A DNA stretch of 43,518 bases from VRUE01 sp050258095 (GTDB taxonomy: Bacteria; Actinomycetota; Thermoleophilia; Solirubrobacterales; 70-9). Of this stretch, positions 8,401 to 15,134 are shown in pieces; the stretch's first letter is position 1, and every line of letters begins with the position of its first letter. A model generated the notes under the pieces. It ran no database searches. It had not been told where the DNA came from and saw only the letters and a program-made list of their open reading frames with translations. The position numbers were made by a program, and so were the translations under genes. The stretch covers positions 1-43,518 of the forward strand of contig JBLMYD010000086.1 in NCBI GenBank assembly GCA_050258095.1. Direction: 5' to 3'.

Positions 8401-8471
8401 GGACCGGCGCGCTGCTCGACCTGCGCGAAGTCGAGGCGGCCCGAGAGCGAATCGCCGCCGCGGCCCGCTGA
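5418..8471 (+). CDS. Class III nucleotidyl cyclase - AAA ATPase - TPR signalling protein
   Basis: 1017 aa. Residues 14-195 are a class III cyclase catalytic domain with metal-binding aspartates (VLFADVKGS and TGDGIMAVFG) and the substrate lysine in VDKFTGDG. The usual catalytic Asn-x-x-x-Arg motif reads GHTVGLAQRME, so Asn is Gly while Arg is kept; true cyclase activity is uncertain. Residues about 215-560 form a STAND/AAA-type ATPase with Walker A ADPGVGKSR and Walker B VLVVEDLHWVDE. The remainder is helical, TPR-like repeats. The family has this architecture in actinobacteria, and partners are unknown. The start chosen is ATG 5418; the ribosome-binding site is weak. The stop is next to repeat element D. 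Confidence 0.88.
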   Translation: MRVSSPDRIEPDGERKQVTVLFADVKGSMDLAEGQDPEQWRQIMQRFFSILADDVHRFEGTVDKFTGDGIMAVFGAPIAHEDHARRACYAALRMLDDIAVYAAELRRRDGLNFSARIGVNSGEVIAGAIGAEGDGGYTAVGHTVGLAQRMEALAEPGTAYLTEAAAELARGFLELEDLGEFEIKGASRPVRVFELVGVGAARSRLDLSRERGFSAFVGRHEEMDALLAALDRAKAGEGAAVGIVADPGVGKSRLCHELAERCRAEGIEVFEAQAQSHGRGIPFMPVLQMLRAYFGIADANPERIVREKIAGRALLLDPELADDLPLLFDFLGVPDPARPLPQLSAEARQRALRGVVCKLVNAPQRRDPAVLVVEDLHWVDEGSEALLAELLGAIEGTQTLVVVNFRPEYEPEWSGPPDYHEIALQPLGPADTRELIRDLAGEDPSLDGLAEHLHERTSGNPFFIEEIMRELVEAGHLEGERGAYRLVRPVEEIGVPASVQAVLAARIDRLGVDAKQLVQAASVAGKEVSEETLVRISGLAEEGEGRCEEALRETIAAGFLYEAELYPERLLAFRHPLTREVAYGSQLAERRRATHAATARATIELNPDRHDELAALIADHMEEGGETLEAARWSARAAYWAGHSQPREAMRLWRRTTNLAAELEEGEERAALAVTSRLRQLDYAWRLGMDTEQEARLAAEADEIATRTRDLRSLTLLRALTAGRPGRERKGVEWIATTDEVNRLADESGDHHLRVAIRAAIAYAHLCVADFDGVDRLSGEVIELAGEDLDAGAGIIIGCPVAWAVMCQGLYRRERAELEPAAEQLERALALATEHGDPETASWTRGNLASLTAARGDVDAALAMARRNHELTERLGDVFSRSLSLVSLATVELAAGESAAALDSLEEAEQLYRGAMRSGGEVGSWRAALRAEALCGLGRAEEALEPAEWAASSARENGMLWPLPRALRALATARAALGRRGADAALDEAAAVAQRTGALLDLREVEAARERIAAAAR

Positions 8472-8472
8472 G

Positions 8473-8641
8473 CTAGATGGTTGATTCCACGACCCTGCAC
8501 GCCTGGATGACGCGCGTGACGCTGCGCATCTCTGCGTCCTCGGGCTTGCCTTTGGCACCACCAAAGGCTGCGCCCTGCGTCCTTGATCTGCTTGGCCACG
8601 CACGCCCCCAGTCGCACACGGCCGTGGAATCAACCATCTAG
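8473..8641 (+). repeat. Intergenic repeat element, copy D, with perfect 19-bp terminal inverted repeats
   Basis: Arms 8473-8491 and 8623-8641 are exact reverse complements (CTAGATGGTTGATTCCACG). They flank a 131-base core that fills the gap between the convergent cyclase and SDR genes; the right arm contains the SDR stop codon. The core shares CTCGGG and CCCTGCGTCCTTG with copy C, and CTGCTTGG with copy B read on its minus strand. The central stem is replaced by an 8-bp one, GCCTTTGG/CCAAAGGC with loop CACCA, closed by GGGC/GCCC. It starts one base after the cyclase stop. Confidence 0.72.
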
Positions 8642-9510
8642 ATGCGCAGGAAGGCGGCCACCAGGCGGTCGAGGGCGCGGTCGGGGAGCAGGCGGCGCAG
8701 GAGGATCTGGCCCTGGGCGTCGAGGCCGACGCGGCGCCGGGTGCGCGGGCGGCGCGCCGTGAGCTCGCGCTCGATCGCCTTCGCGACCCTGTCCGGGGAG
8801 ATGCCGCGCGCCGCGGTCCGCATCGCCCCCTCGCGCAGGCGGGCCAGGCGCTCGCCGTAGAGCTCCTCCTGGGCGGCGGGCGCGCGGGCCGCCATCTCCT
8901 CGTAGGCGCTGACGGCGCGTTCCCAGATCGGCGTGTCGATCGACCCCGGCTCGATCACGACGACCTCGATCCGCCAGGGCCGCAGCTCCTGGCGAATGCT
9001 GTCGGCGACCGCCTCGAGGCCGAACTTGGCGGCGTGGTAGGGGCCGCCGAAGGGGAGGGCCATGCGTCCCCCGCCCGAGCTGACGAAGACGACCCGGCCG
9101 GTGGCGCGGCGGATCAGCGGCAGCAGCGCCTGGGTGACCGCGACCTGGCCGGTCAGGTTGACCTCTATCTGGCGGCGGAAGTCGGCGAGCGGCACGGTCT
9201 CCAGCGGCCCCATGACGCCGATGCCGGCGTTGTTGACCAGCCCGTCGAGCCCCGCCTCCCCCACCGCCTCGCCGACCCGCTCGGCCGCGGCGGCGACCCG
9301 GTCGGCGTCGGTCACGTCGAGGATCAACGGGGTGAGGCGCTCGGAGCCGGCCGCGCGCAGCGACTCGGCGTCGGCCTCCCTGCGCACCCCGGCGAAGACC
9401 CGCCAGCCGTTCCGGTCGAGCCGCAGCGCCGTCGCCCGGCCGATGCCGGTCGAGGCGCCGGTGATCAGGACCGACCTCACGCCGGGCAGGCTACTCGCCC
9501 GAGCCGCCAC
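8638..9510 (-). CDS. Short-chain dehydrogenase/reductase (SDR)
   Basis: 290 aa classical SDR. It has the cofactor motif TGASTGIGRA (about residues 18-27), LVNNAGIG (about 88-95), the catalytic Ser in VSSGGG, the Tyr-x-x-x-Lys pair in YHAAKFG, and PGSIDTPIW after it. This layout fits the oxidoreductases related to 17-beta-hydroxysteroid/retinol dehydrogenases; the substrate is unknown. From ATG 9510 the gene would overlap the MerR gene by 20 bases. The alternative GTG 9480 leaves a 10-base gap and begins just before the Rossmann strand. The two genes look co-transcribed. Confidence 0.85.
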   Translation of the reverse strand: MAARASSLPGVRSVLITGASTGIGRATALRLDRNGWRVFAGVRREADAESLRAAGSERLTPLILDVTDADRVAAAAERVGEAVGEAGLDGLVNNAGIGVMGPLETVPLADFRRQIEVNLTGQVAVTQALLPLIRRATGRVVFVSSGGGRMALPFGGPYHAAKFGLEAVADSIRQELRPWRIEVVVIEPGSIDTPIWERAVSAYEEMAARAPAAQEELYGERLARLREGAMRTAARGISPDRVAKAIERELTARRPRTRRRVGLDAQGQILLRRLLPDRALDRLVAAFLRI

Positions 9511-10282
9511 GGCCGGCGCGGTGGCGCTCGAGCTCGGCGACCATCAGCTTCGTGTGGAGGGCGGCGATCAGGTCCTGGAGGGGCTGGGCGCCGGCTTCGA
9601 GCATCTCGACGACGCGCTCGGGGGGGACCTCGCCGGCGAGGCGGTCCATCACCATCTCGACCTCCTGGGAAACCAGCTCCTCCAGAGCCTTCTTGTAGCG
9701 CAGGGTGTCGTAGACGGTGAAGCCGATCTGCTCGTCGTAGCCGCCGGCGCGGAAGCGGGAGATCGCCTCGATGATCCGCACGTCGGAGGTCGAGTAGCCG
9801 CGGCTGTTGGGGCTGAGCAGCTCGATCTGCTCGAGCCGGTCGAGCACCTCCCTGGGGACGCCGTAGCGCTCGCGCACCTCGGCGGCGCTGGTGCGGGTGC
9901 GCTCCTCCCCCAGCGCCCGCTCGAGGATGCGGTCCTCGAGCTCGACCAGGGCGCGGGCCCGCTCGGGGTCCTCGTCGAGCACCGACTTGATCGCCTTCAG
10001 CGGCATGAAACGCTCCTCCTGGAGCTGCTTGATCAGCTTGACCCGGTCGACCAGCTCGGGCGGGTAGTAGGCCATGTTGCGGCTCGTCTTCACGCCCTCG
10101 GGGAGCAGCCCCTCGCGCAGGTAGTGCTTGATCGTCGGCACGGGGACGCCGGAGGCCTCGGCCAATTCCCCGATCCGGAGCAGACCTTGGACGTGGCCGG
10201 CTCGGCCCTCATCCGGCCCTGGGAGAGCCAGATCGTGACCAGGACCGGATGAGGGCTGGGTTTTTGAATCAATTCCGCCCAT
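9491..10282 (-). CDS. MerR family transcriptional regulator
   Basis: 263 aa from ATG 10282. The winged helix-turn-helix (RIGELAEASGVPVPTIKHYLREGLLP, about residues 35-60) is followed by YYPPELVDRVKLIKQLQEERFMPL and a long helical effector region without an obvious metal-binding cysteine set. MerR domains normally begin within a few residues of the protein start, but here about 33 residues precede the domain. They are encoded partly by the hairpin 10205-10256, and no ATG, GTG or TTG lies between. Either the protein has a hairpin-encoded extension or a rare start (CTG near 10180) is used. Confidence 0.82.
   Translation of the reverse strand: MGGIDSKTQPSSGPGHDLALPGPDEGRAGHVQGLLRIGELAEASGVPVPTIKHYLREGLLPEGVKTSRNMAYYPPELVDRVKLIKQLQEERFMPLKAIKSVLDEDPERARALVELEDRILERALGEERTRTSAAEVRERYGVPREVLDRLEQIELLSPNSRGYSTSDVRIIEAISRFRAGGYDEQIGFTVYDTLRYKKALEELVSQEVEMVMDRLAGEVPPERVVEMLEAGAQPLQDLIAALHTKLMVAELERHRAGRGGSGE
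10205..10256. repeat. 18-bp inverted repeat hairpin in the 5' part of the MerR gene
   Basis: Arms 10205-10222 and 10239-10256 pair at 17 of 18 positions (GCCCTCATCCGGCCCTGG against its inverse). The 16-base loop GAGAGCCAGATCGTGA matches the loop of the 2586-2639 hairpin at about 11 of 16 positions, while the arms differ. It lies between ATG 10282 and the first HTH codons of the MerR gene. Confidence 0.8.
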
Positions 10283-10329
10283 GGCTCCGGCCTTCGGCCT
10301 CCGCCATATGCGGGAGCTCCGCAACTTGC

Positions 10330-11544
10330 TCAGTCATCTGCAATCCCAACCGCTGCGCCCGACGCCTTCATCTCGGCGATCTCTTCTGGCGAATAACCCG
10401 CTTCGGACAGCACCTCGTCGGTGTGCTCGCCGAAGGCCGGCGCCGGGCGGGTCGGGTCGGCGGGGGTGCGGCTCAGCTTCACCGGGGCGCCGAGCTGGCG
10501 CACCGTGCCGAGGCCCGGCTGCTCGATCGCGGTCACCATCTCGCGCGCCCGCACCAGCTCGGAGTCGAGCGCCTCGCCGAGGTCGAGCAGCGGCTCGATG
10601 CAGCAATCGCGCTCGTCGTTGAAGGCCTTCCACTCGGCGCGGCTGCGCCCGCGGAAGACCTCGGCGACCTCGCGCCAGGCGTCGGAGCCCGGCGCCTCGA
10701 ACTGCTTCTCGACCAGGTCGGGGCGATCGACGCCCTCGCAGAAGGCGGCCCAGAACTTCGGCTCCAGGGCGCCGCAGGTGACCCAGCCGTCGCTCGCCTC
10801 GTATGGGAGGTAGCAGAGCAGGCCGCCGGCGAGCTGCTGCTCGCCGCGCCGCGGCGCCTCGCCGTCGCAGAAGTACCGACCGGCGACCAGCGCCAGCCAG
10901 GAGAGCGCCCCGTCGGCCATCGAGACGTCGACCAGCTGGCCCTCGCCGGAGCGGCGCCGCTCGTGCAGCGCCGCCATCACCCCGAAGGCCGCCATCAGGG
11001 CGCCGCCGCCGAGGTCGGCGATCTGGCCGGCCGACTGGACCGGCGGCCCGTCTCTCGCCCCGGTCAGGCCGAGCAGCCCGACCAGGCCGAGGTAGTTCAT
11101 GTCGTGGCCGGCCCGCTGCGCGTAGGGGCCGTCCTGGCCGTAGCCGGTGATCGCGCAGAAGACGATCGCCGGGTTGGCCTCGCGCATCCGCTCGTAGCCG
11201 ACGCCGAGCTTGTCGAGCACGCCGGGGCGGAAGCCGTCGAGGACCACGTCGTGGCGCTCGACCAGGCGCAGCAGCGCCTCGCGCCCCGCCTCGCTCTTCA
11301 GGTCGAGGCGGACCGAGCGCTTGCCGCGGTTGAGCGCCAGGTACAGCGAGGAGCGCGTGCCCAGCTCCTGCTGCTCGTCGTCGCCGTAGTAGGGCGGCGC
11401 CCAGCGGATGTAGTCGCCCATCCCGGTGTCCTCGACCTTCAGCACCGCGGCGCCGAGGTCGGCGAGCAGCAGCGAGCAGAAGCCGCCGGGCAACAGCCGC
11501 GTCAGGTCGAGGACCCTGACGTCGCTGAGCGGCAGCTCGGCCAT
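10330..11544 (-). CDS. CaiB/BaiF family protein, alpha-methylacyl-CoA racemase-like
   Basis: 404 aa from ATG 11544 (MAELPLSDVRVLDLTRLLPGG). It belongs to the CaiB/BaiF (family III) fold. The segment RAGHDMNYLGLVGLLG aligns with the catalytic-His region of alpha-methylacyl-CoA racemases, and QIADLGGG with their catalytic-Asp region. A family III transferase would instead carry a different Asp, so a racemase-type role on 2-methyl-branched acyl-CoA is more likely. It starts 11 bases after the BKACE gene. Together with the carboxylase, crotonase and dehydrogenase genes this suggests branched-chain or sterol-side-chain acyl-CoA breakdown. Confidence 0.85.
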   Translation of the reverse strand: MAELPLSDVRVLDLTRLLPGGFCSLLLADLGAAVLKVEDTGMGDYIRWAPPYYGDDEQQELGTRSSLYLALNRGKRSVRLDLKSEAGREALLRLVERHDVVLDGFRPGVLDKLGVGYERMREANPAIVFCAITGYGQDGPYAQRAGHDMNYLGLVGLLGLTGARDGPPVQSAGQIADLGGGALMAAFGVMAALHERRRSGEGQLVDVSMADGALSWLALVAGRYFCDGEAPRRGEQQLAGGLLCYLPYEASDGWVTCGALEPKFWAAFCEGVDRPDLVEKQFEAPGSDAWREVAEVFRGRSRAEWKAFNDERDCCIEPLLDLGEALDSELVRAREMVTAIEQPGLGTVRQLGAPVKLSRTPADPTRPAPAFGEHTDEVLSEAGYSPEEIAEMKASGAAVGIADD

Positions 11545-11555
11545 CGGCCCGCCGC

Positions 11556-12446
11556 TCAGGCCGCCGCCCGCTTCGGCACGCCCAGCAGCTCGCGGGCCTC
11601 GGCGACGGTGGCGGCGCGGCGGCCGACGTCCTCGGCCATCTGGCGCGCCTTGGCGATCAGCTCGCCGTTGGACTTCGCCATCTCGCCGTTCGGCAGGTAG
11701 AGGTTGTCCTCGACCCCGGCGCGGACGTTGCCGCCCAGCACCAGCGCCGCGCCGAGCAGTCTCCACTGGTCGCGGGAGATGCCGATCGCCTGCCACTGGT
11801 GCCCGCCCTCCGGCCCGCCGGGGATCTGCTCGGCCATGAAGCCGACGTTGCGCGCGGTCGGGCGGATGCCGCCGTTGACCCCCATGACCAGGGAGACCTG
11901 GAGCGGCGTGCGGTCGAGCAGCCCCATGTCGATCAGCGGGTCGAGGTTGGCGACGTGGCCGGCGTCGAAGCACTCGTGCTCGGGCTTGATCCCCAGCTCC
12001 TTCATCGCCGTGAGGAACTCGACGATCGTGTCGAAGCTGTTCTCGAAGACCGCCTTGAAGACGAAGTCCTTGCGCCGGGGCGAGTACTTGGCGTAGTTCA
12101 TCGAGCTCATGTTGAGCGCCGCGACGTCGGGCTTCAGCTCGCGCAGGTACTCGATCCGCTTGGAGATCGGGATCCCGATCGCGCCGGTCGAGTAGTTGAT
12201 CACCACGTCGCCGACCTCGGCCAGGATCGCCTCGGTGATCGCCCGGAAGTCCTCGACCTCATACGACGGCGTGCCGTCGGGTCTGCGCGCGTGGATGTGG
12301 ATCTGCGAGGCCCCCTCGTCGACCGCCCGCCGCGCCTCCGCCGCGTACTCCTCGGGCGTGTAGGGGATCGCCGGGCACTGGTCCCGATTAGCGATCACCC
12401 CGCTGATCGAGCACGAAATAACAACCGGATCCGCAAAGGAGCTCAT
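11556..12446 (-). CDS. BKACE / 3-keto-5-aminohexanoate cleavage family enzyme (DUF849)
   Basis: 296 aa. BKACE enzymes cleave a beta-keto acid with acetyl-CoA, using a Zn2+ held by His residues on a TIM barrel. The motif SQIHIHARRPDGTPS (about residues 48-62) carries the first metal histidines. ECFDAGHV and GGNVRAGVEDNLYL are also family landmarks. Start ATG 12446 has a strong GGAGGG site six bases upstream, just inside repeat copy B. The substrate cannot be told from sequence. Read with its neighbours it probably handles a beta-keto acid formed in acyl-CoA catabolism. Confidence 0.88.
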   Translation of the reverse strand: MSSFADPVVISCSISGVIANRDQCPAIPYTPEEYAAEARRAVDEGASQIHIHARRPDGTPSYEVEDFRAITEAILAEVGDVVINYSTGAIGIPISKRIEYLRELKPDVAALNMSSMNYAKYSPRRKDFVFKAVFENSFDTIVEFLTAMKELGIKPEHECFDAGHVANLDPLIDMGLLDRTPLQVSLVMGVNGGIRPTARNVGFMAEQIPGGPEGGHQWQAIGISRDQWRLLGAALVLGGNVRAGVEDNLYLPNGEMAKSNGELIAKARQMAEDVGRRAATVAEARELLGVPKRAAA

Positions 12447-12450
12447 AGTC

Positions 12451-12619
12451 GTCCCTCCAAACGGGCGCGAAAACCAAGCAGGTCGGTGGACGCAGGGAGC
12501 GAGGGGAGGGGAGCGCACTTTTTTGTGCGTGACCCGACCTGAGCGACTGAGGAACTCGCGCTTCGCGCTCGCACCGCTCCCTTCGGTCGCTGGATGCGCC
12601 GGTTTGCAGCGTCCGCGCT
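12451..12619 (-). repeat. Intergenic repeat element, copy B
   Basis: 169 bp between accD-like (stop 12619-12621) and BKACE (start 12446), both on the minus strand. It is nearly identical to copy A over GTCCCTC...GAGGGGAGCGCACTT and over ATGCGCCGGTTTGCAGCG to CGCGCT. It has an extra segment of about 40 bases (12552-12591) made of two small hairpins. The central stem is GCGCAC TTTTTT GTGCG. In minus-strand sense it directly follows the carboxylase gene, as copies A, C and D follow their genes. It also supplies the BKACE ribosome-binding site. Confidence 0.82.
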
Positions 12620-14214
12620 CATACGGGCATCACCCCATGCCTTTTCTTGGGCTTATCTACATGCTTACTCGCCGCCATTCGTAAAGCCCGGGTGATGACC
12701 GTCCGCGTTTCCCTAGGGTCGATGATGTCGTCTATCACCGCGTTGCCGGCCGCGATGTAGGGGTCGATCTGCTCGCGGACCGCGTTCAGCATCGCCTCTC
12801 TGGTCGCCTCCGGGTCGTCGGAGGCCTCGATCGCCGAGCGGCCGATGATGTTGACCGCCCCCTCGGCGCCCATCACCGAGATCTCCGCTCCCGGCCAGGC
12901 GACGATCAGGTCGGGCTCATACGCCTTGCCGCACATCACGTAGTAGCCGGCGCCGTAGGCCTTGCGCACGACCACGGTGATCTTCGGCACGGTGGCGCGG
13001 CTGACCGCGTAGAGCATCTTCGCCCCGTGACGGATGATCCCGGCGTGCTCGACCTTCGAGCCGACCATGAACCCGGGCACGTCCTGGAGGAAGACGAGCG
13101 GGATCTGGAAGGCGTCGCAGAGGTTGATGAAGCGGGCCGCCTTGTCGGCCGAGTCGTTGTCGAGGATGCCGGCGAGCTGCTTGGGCTGGTTGGCGACGAT
13201 CCCCACCGGCTGGCCGCCGAAGCGGGCGAAGCAGGTGATCAGCGTCTTCGCGAACTTCGGCTTGATGTCGAACCACTCGCCGTCGTCGACGATCTCGCGG
13301 ATCACGTCGTACATGTCGTAGGGCTGGCGCGACGACTCGGGGACGATCTCCAGCAGCTTCTCCGACATCCGGTCGTCGGGGTCGCTCGTCGCGGCGATCG
13401 GCGGGCGCTGCTCGCAGTTCGGCGGGAAGTAGGAGAGGTACTTCTTCACCGCCTCGATGCACTCGGGGTCGTCCTTGACCTCCAGGTCCCCCACCCCCGA
13501 CTTGCGGCAGTGGACCTTGGCGCCCCCCAGCTCCTCCATCGAGATGTCCTCGCCGGTCACGGCTTTGGTCAGGTGCGGGCCGGCGAGCGCCATCGCCCCC
13601 TGCCCGGAGACCATCGGGACGAAGTCCGAGAGCGCCGGGATGTAGGCGGTGCCGGCGGCGCAGGGGCCCATCATCGCCGCGACCATCGGGATCACGCCCG
13701 ACATTTCGACCTCCTCGCGGAACAGGTGGCCGGAGCCGGCGAAGAGCGAGCCCGCCGCCTCCTGGATGCGCGCGCCGGCCGAGTCGAGCAGCCAGACGAA
13801 GGGCATCCGCTTCTGCAGCGCCATCTCGCGCAGGCGGGTGACCTTGAGCTCGCCGGTCATCCCCATCGAGCCGGCCATCACGGTGAAGTCGTAGGCGGCG
13901 ATGCAGCAGGGGCGGCCGTCGACGTCGCCCCAGCCGGTGATCACGCCGTCTGCCGGCGCCTCCTTGCCATCCATCGAGCGCTGGGCGAAGTGCGGGCGGC
14001 CGTGGATGCCCATCTCGACGAAGGTGCCCTCGTCGACGAGCAGGGCGATCCGCTCGCGCGCGGTCAGCTTGCCGCGCTCGTGCTGCTTGGCGATCTTCTC
14101 CTCGCCGCCGCCGAGCTTGGCCTTCTCGCGCGCGGCGTGCAGCTGCTCGGTCAGCTCGCCCAGCGGCGCCGTGCCCGGCAGCAGGTGCTTGTTCTCTTGC
14201 TCGGTGCTGCCCAC
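12619..14214 (-). CDS. Acyl-CoA carboxylase beta (carboxyltransferase) subunit
   Basis: 531 aa from GTG 14214, which has GGAAGGGG about seven bases upstream; ATG 14232 in the same frame would overlap the crotonase gene. It has the N- and C-terminal carboxyltransferase halves: LLDSAGARIQE and MMGPCAAGTAYIPALSDFVPMV in the first, FLQDVPGFMVGSKVEHAGIIRHGAKM and GAGYYVMCGKAYEPDLIVAWPGAEISVMG in the second. This is the class of propionyl/methylcrotonyl/geranyl-CoA carboxylases. No biotin carboxylase gene is adjacent; a stand-alone biotinyl protein is at 41515. The order carboxyltransferase-crotonase-acyl-CoA dehydrogenase recalls leucine-type degradation, but the acyl substrate is not determined. 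Confidence 0.92.
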   Translation of the reverse strand: MGSTEQENKHLLPGTAPLGELTEQLHAAREKAKLGGGEEKIAKQHERGKLTARERIALLVDEGTFVEMGIHGRPHFAQRSMDGKEAPADGVITGWGDVDGRPCCIAAYDFTVMAGSMGMTGELKVTRLREMALQKRMPFVWLLDSAGARIQEAAGSLFAGSGHLFREEVEMSGVIPMVAAMMGPCAAGTAYIPALSDFVPMVSGQGAMALAGPHLTKAVTGEDISMEELGGAKVHCRKSGVGDLEVKDDPECIEAVKKYLSYFPPNCEQRPPIAATSDPDDRMSEKLLEIVPESSRQPYDMYDVIREIVDDGEWFDIKPKFAKTLITCFARFGGQPVGIVANQPKQLAGILDNDSADKAARFINLCDAFQIPLVFLQDVPGFMVGSKVEHAGIIRHGAKMLYAVSRATVPKITVVVRKAYGAGYYVMCGKAYEPDLIVAWPGAEISVMGAEGAVNIIGRSAIEASDDPEATREAMLNAVREQIDPYIAAGNAVIDDIIDPRETRTVITRALRMAASKHVDKPKKRHGVMPV

Positions 14215-14216
14215 CT

Positions 14217-14999
14217 CTACCGCCCCTTCCATTCCGGCTCGCGTTTTTCGAAGAATGCGCTGACGCCCTCGACGATGTCCTCGGTCGAGAAGGTAAGCGA
14301 GAGCTGCGAGCGCAGGTACTCGAGCGCGTCGTCGACCGCCATGTCCTGCTGGCGGTACATCGCGTCGTGGCCGAGGCGCATCAGCACCGGGCTCTTCGAG
14401 GCGAGCTTGGTCGCCCACTCGGCGACGGCGGCGTCGAACTCGCCCGCCGGCACGACCTTGTTGGCGAGCCCGTGCTCGACCGCCTGCTCGGCGCTGAGCC
14501 GCTCGCCCAGCAGCATCATCTCGTTGACCTTCTTGCGCGGGACGTTGCGGTAGATGATCGCCATGATCATGTAGGGGAAGGCACCGACGTTGATCTCCGG
14601 CGTGCCGAAGGTGGCGCCTTCCTTGGCGATCAGCAGGTCGCAGGAGAGGGCGAGGCCCATCCCGCCGGCGAGGACGTGGCCGTTGGCCGCGCAGAGGCTC
14701 GGCTTGCCGAGGCGCGGCATCAGCCTGAAGTATTCGAGGAAAAGATCGGTTGCGAAGTGCTTGGCCACGAGCGGAACATCCGCTCCGAAACCGCCGAGGT
14801 CGGCTCCGGCGCAGAAGACTTTCTCGCCGGCGCCGGTGAGGACGACCGCGCGCACGTCCTCGGCGTCCTTGGCGATCTTCATCGCATCGACCAGCTCGAT
14901 AAGCATCTGGCCGGAGAGCATGTTGCGCTTCTCCGGGTTGTTCAGCGTCACCGTGGCGACGCCGTCGGCGACCTCGTACTTGACGACCTCGTAGTCCAT
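14217..14999 (-). CDS. Enoyl-CoA hydratase/isomerase family protein (crotonase)
   Basis: 260 aa. Crotonase fold: NNPEKRNMLS near the N-terminus, oxyanion-hole segment VFCAGADLGGF (about residues 62-72), and AANGHVLAGGMGLALSCDLL (about 105-124). In hydratases the residue after GG-x is a catalytic Glu; here it is Gly (GGMGLAL), while the second Glu is kept in GTPEINVGAFP. One of the two hydratase glutamates is therefore missing, which suggests isomerase-like or other crotonase chemistry. It ends two bases before the GTG of the carboxylase gene and is divergent from the acyl-CoA dehydrogenase gene. Confidence 0.88.
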   Translation of the reverse strand: MDYEVVKYEVADGVATVTLNNPEKRNMLSGQMLIELVDAMKIAKDAEDVRAVVLTGAGEKVFCAGADLGGFGADVPLVAKHFATDLFLEYFRLMPRLGKPSLCAANGHVLAGGMGLALSCDLLIAKEGATFGTPEINVGAFPYMIMAIIYRNVPRKKVNEMMLLGERLSAEQAVEHGLANKVVPAGEFDAAVAEWATKLASKSPVLMRLGHDAMYRQQDMAVDDALEYLRSQLSLTFSTEDIVEGVSAFFEKREPEWKGR

Positions 15000-15064
15000 C
15001 CCGGCCGCGCACCATAGCCGAACTCTGTGGAAAGTGGAAAGTGCTACTGTCCACGCGGCAAGAC

Positions 15065-15112
15065 ACGTGCCTCCACTTCGAGGCCACTATGGGTACCCAA
15101 GTGGAGGCACGT
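15065..15112. repeat. 14-bp inverted repeat in a divergent promoter region
   Basis: Arms ACGTGCCTCCACTT (15065-15078) and AAGTGGAGGCACGT (15099-15112) are perfect reverse complements with a 20-base loop. It sits between the crotonase start (14999) and the acyl-CoA dehydrogenase start (15135), ending about ten bases before the dehydrogenase GAGGAG site. It could be an operator or a leader hairpin. Confidence 0.75.
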
Positions 15113-15134
15113 CCCGGCGAACGAGGAGAGACCA

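Noticed and set aside
5427..8633. 1068-aa open frame opposite the cyclase-ATPase gene
   Set aside because: It is a low-complexity Arg/Gly/Ala/Leu shadow frame typical of high-GC DNA; the plus-strand frame has recognisable domains throughout.
2062..12619. Copies A-D as insertion sequences or MITEs of a known IS
   Set aside because: No transposase, no shared terminal repeats between C and D, and no direct target-site duplication.
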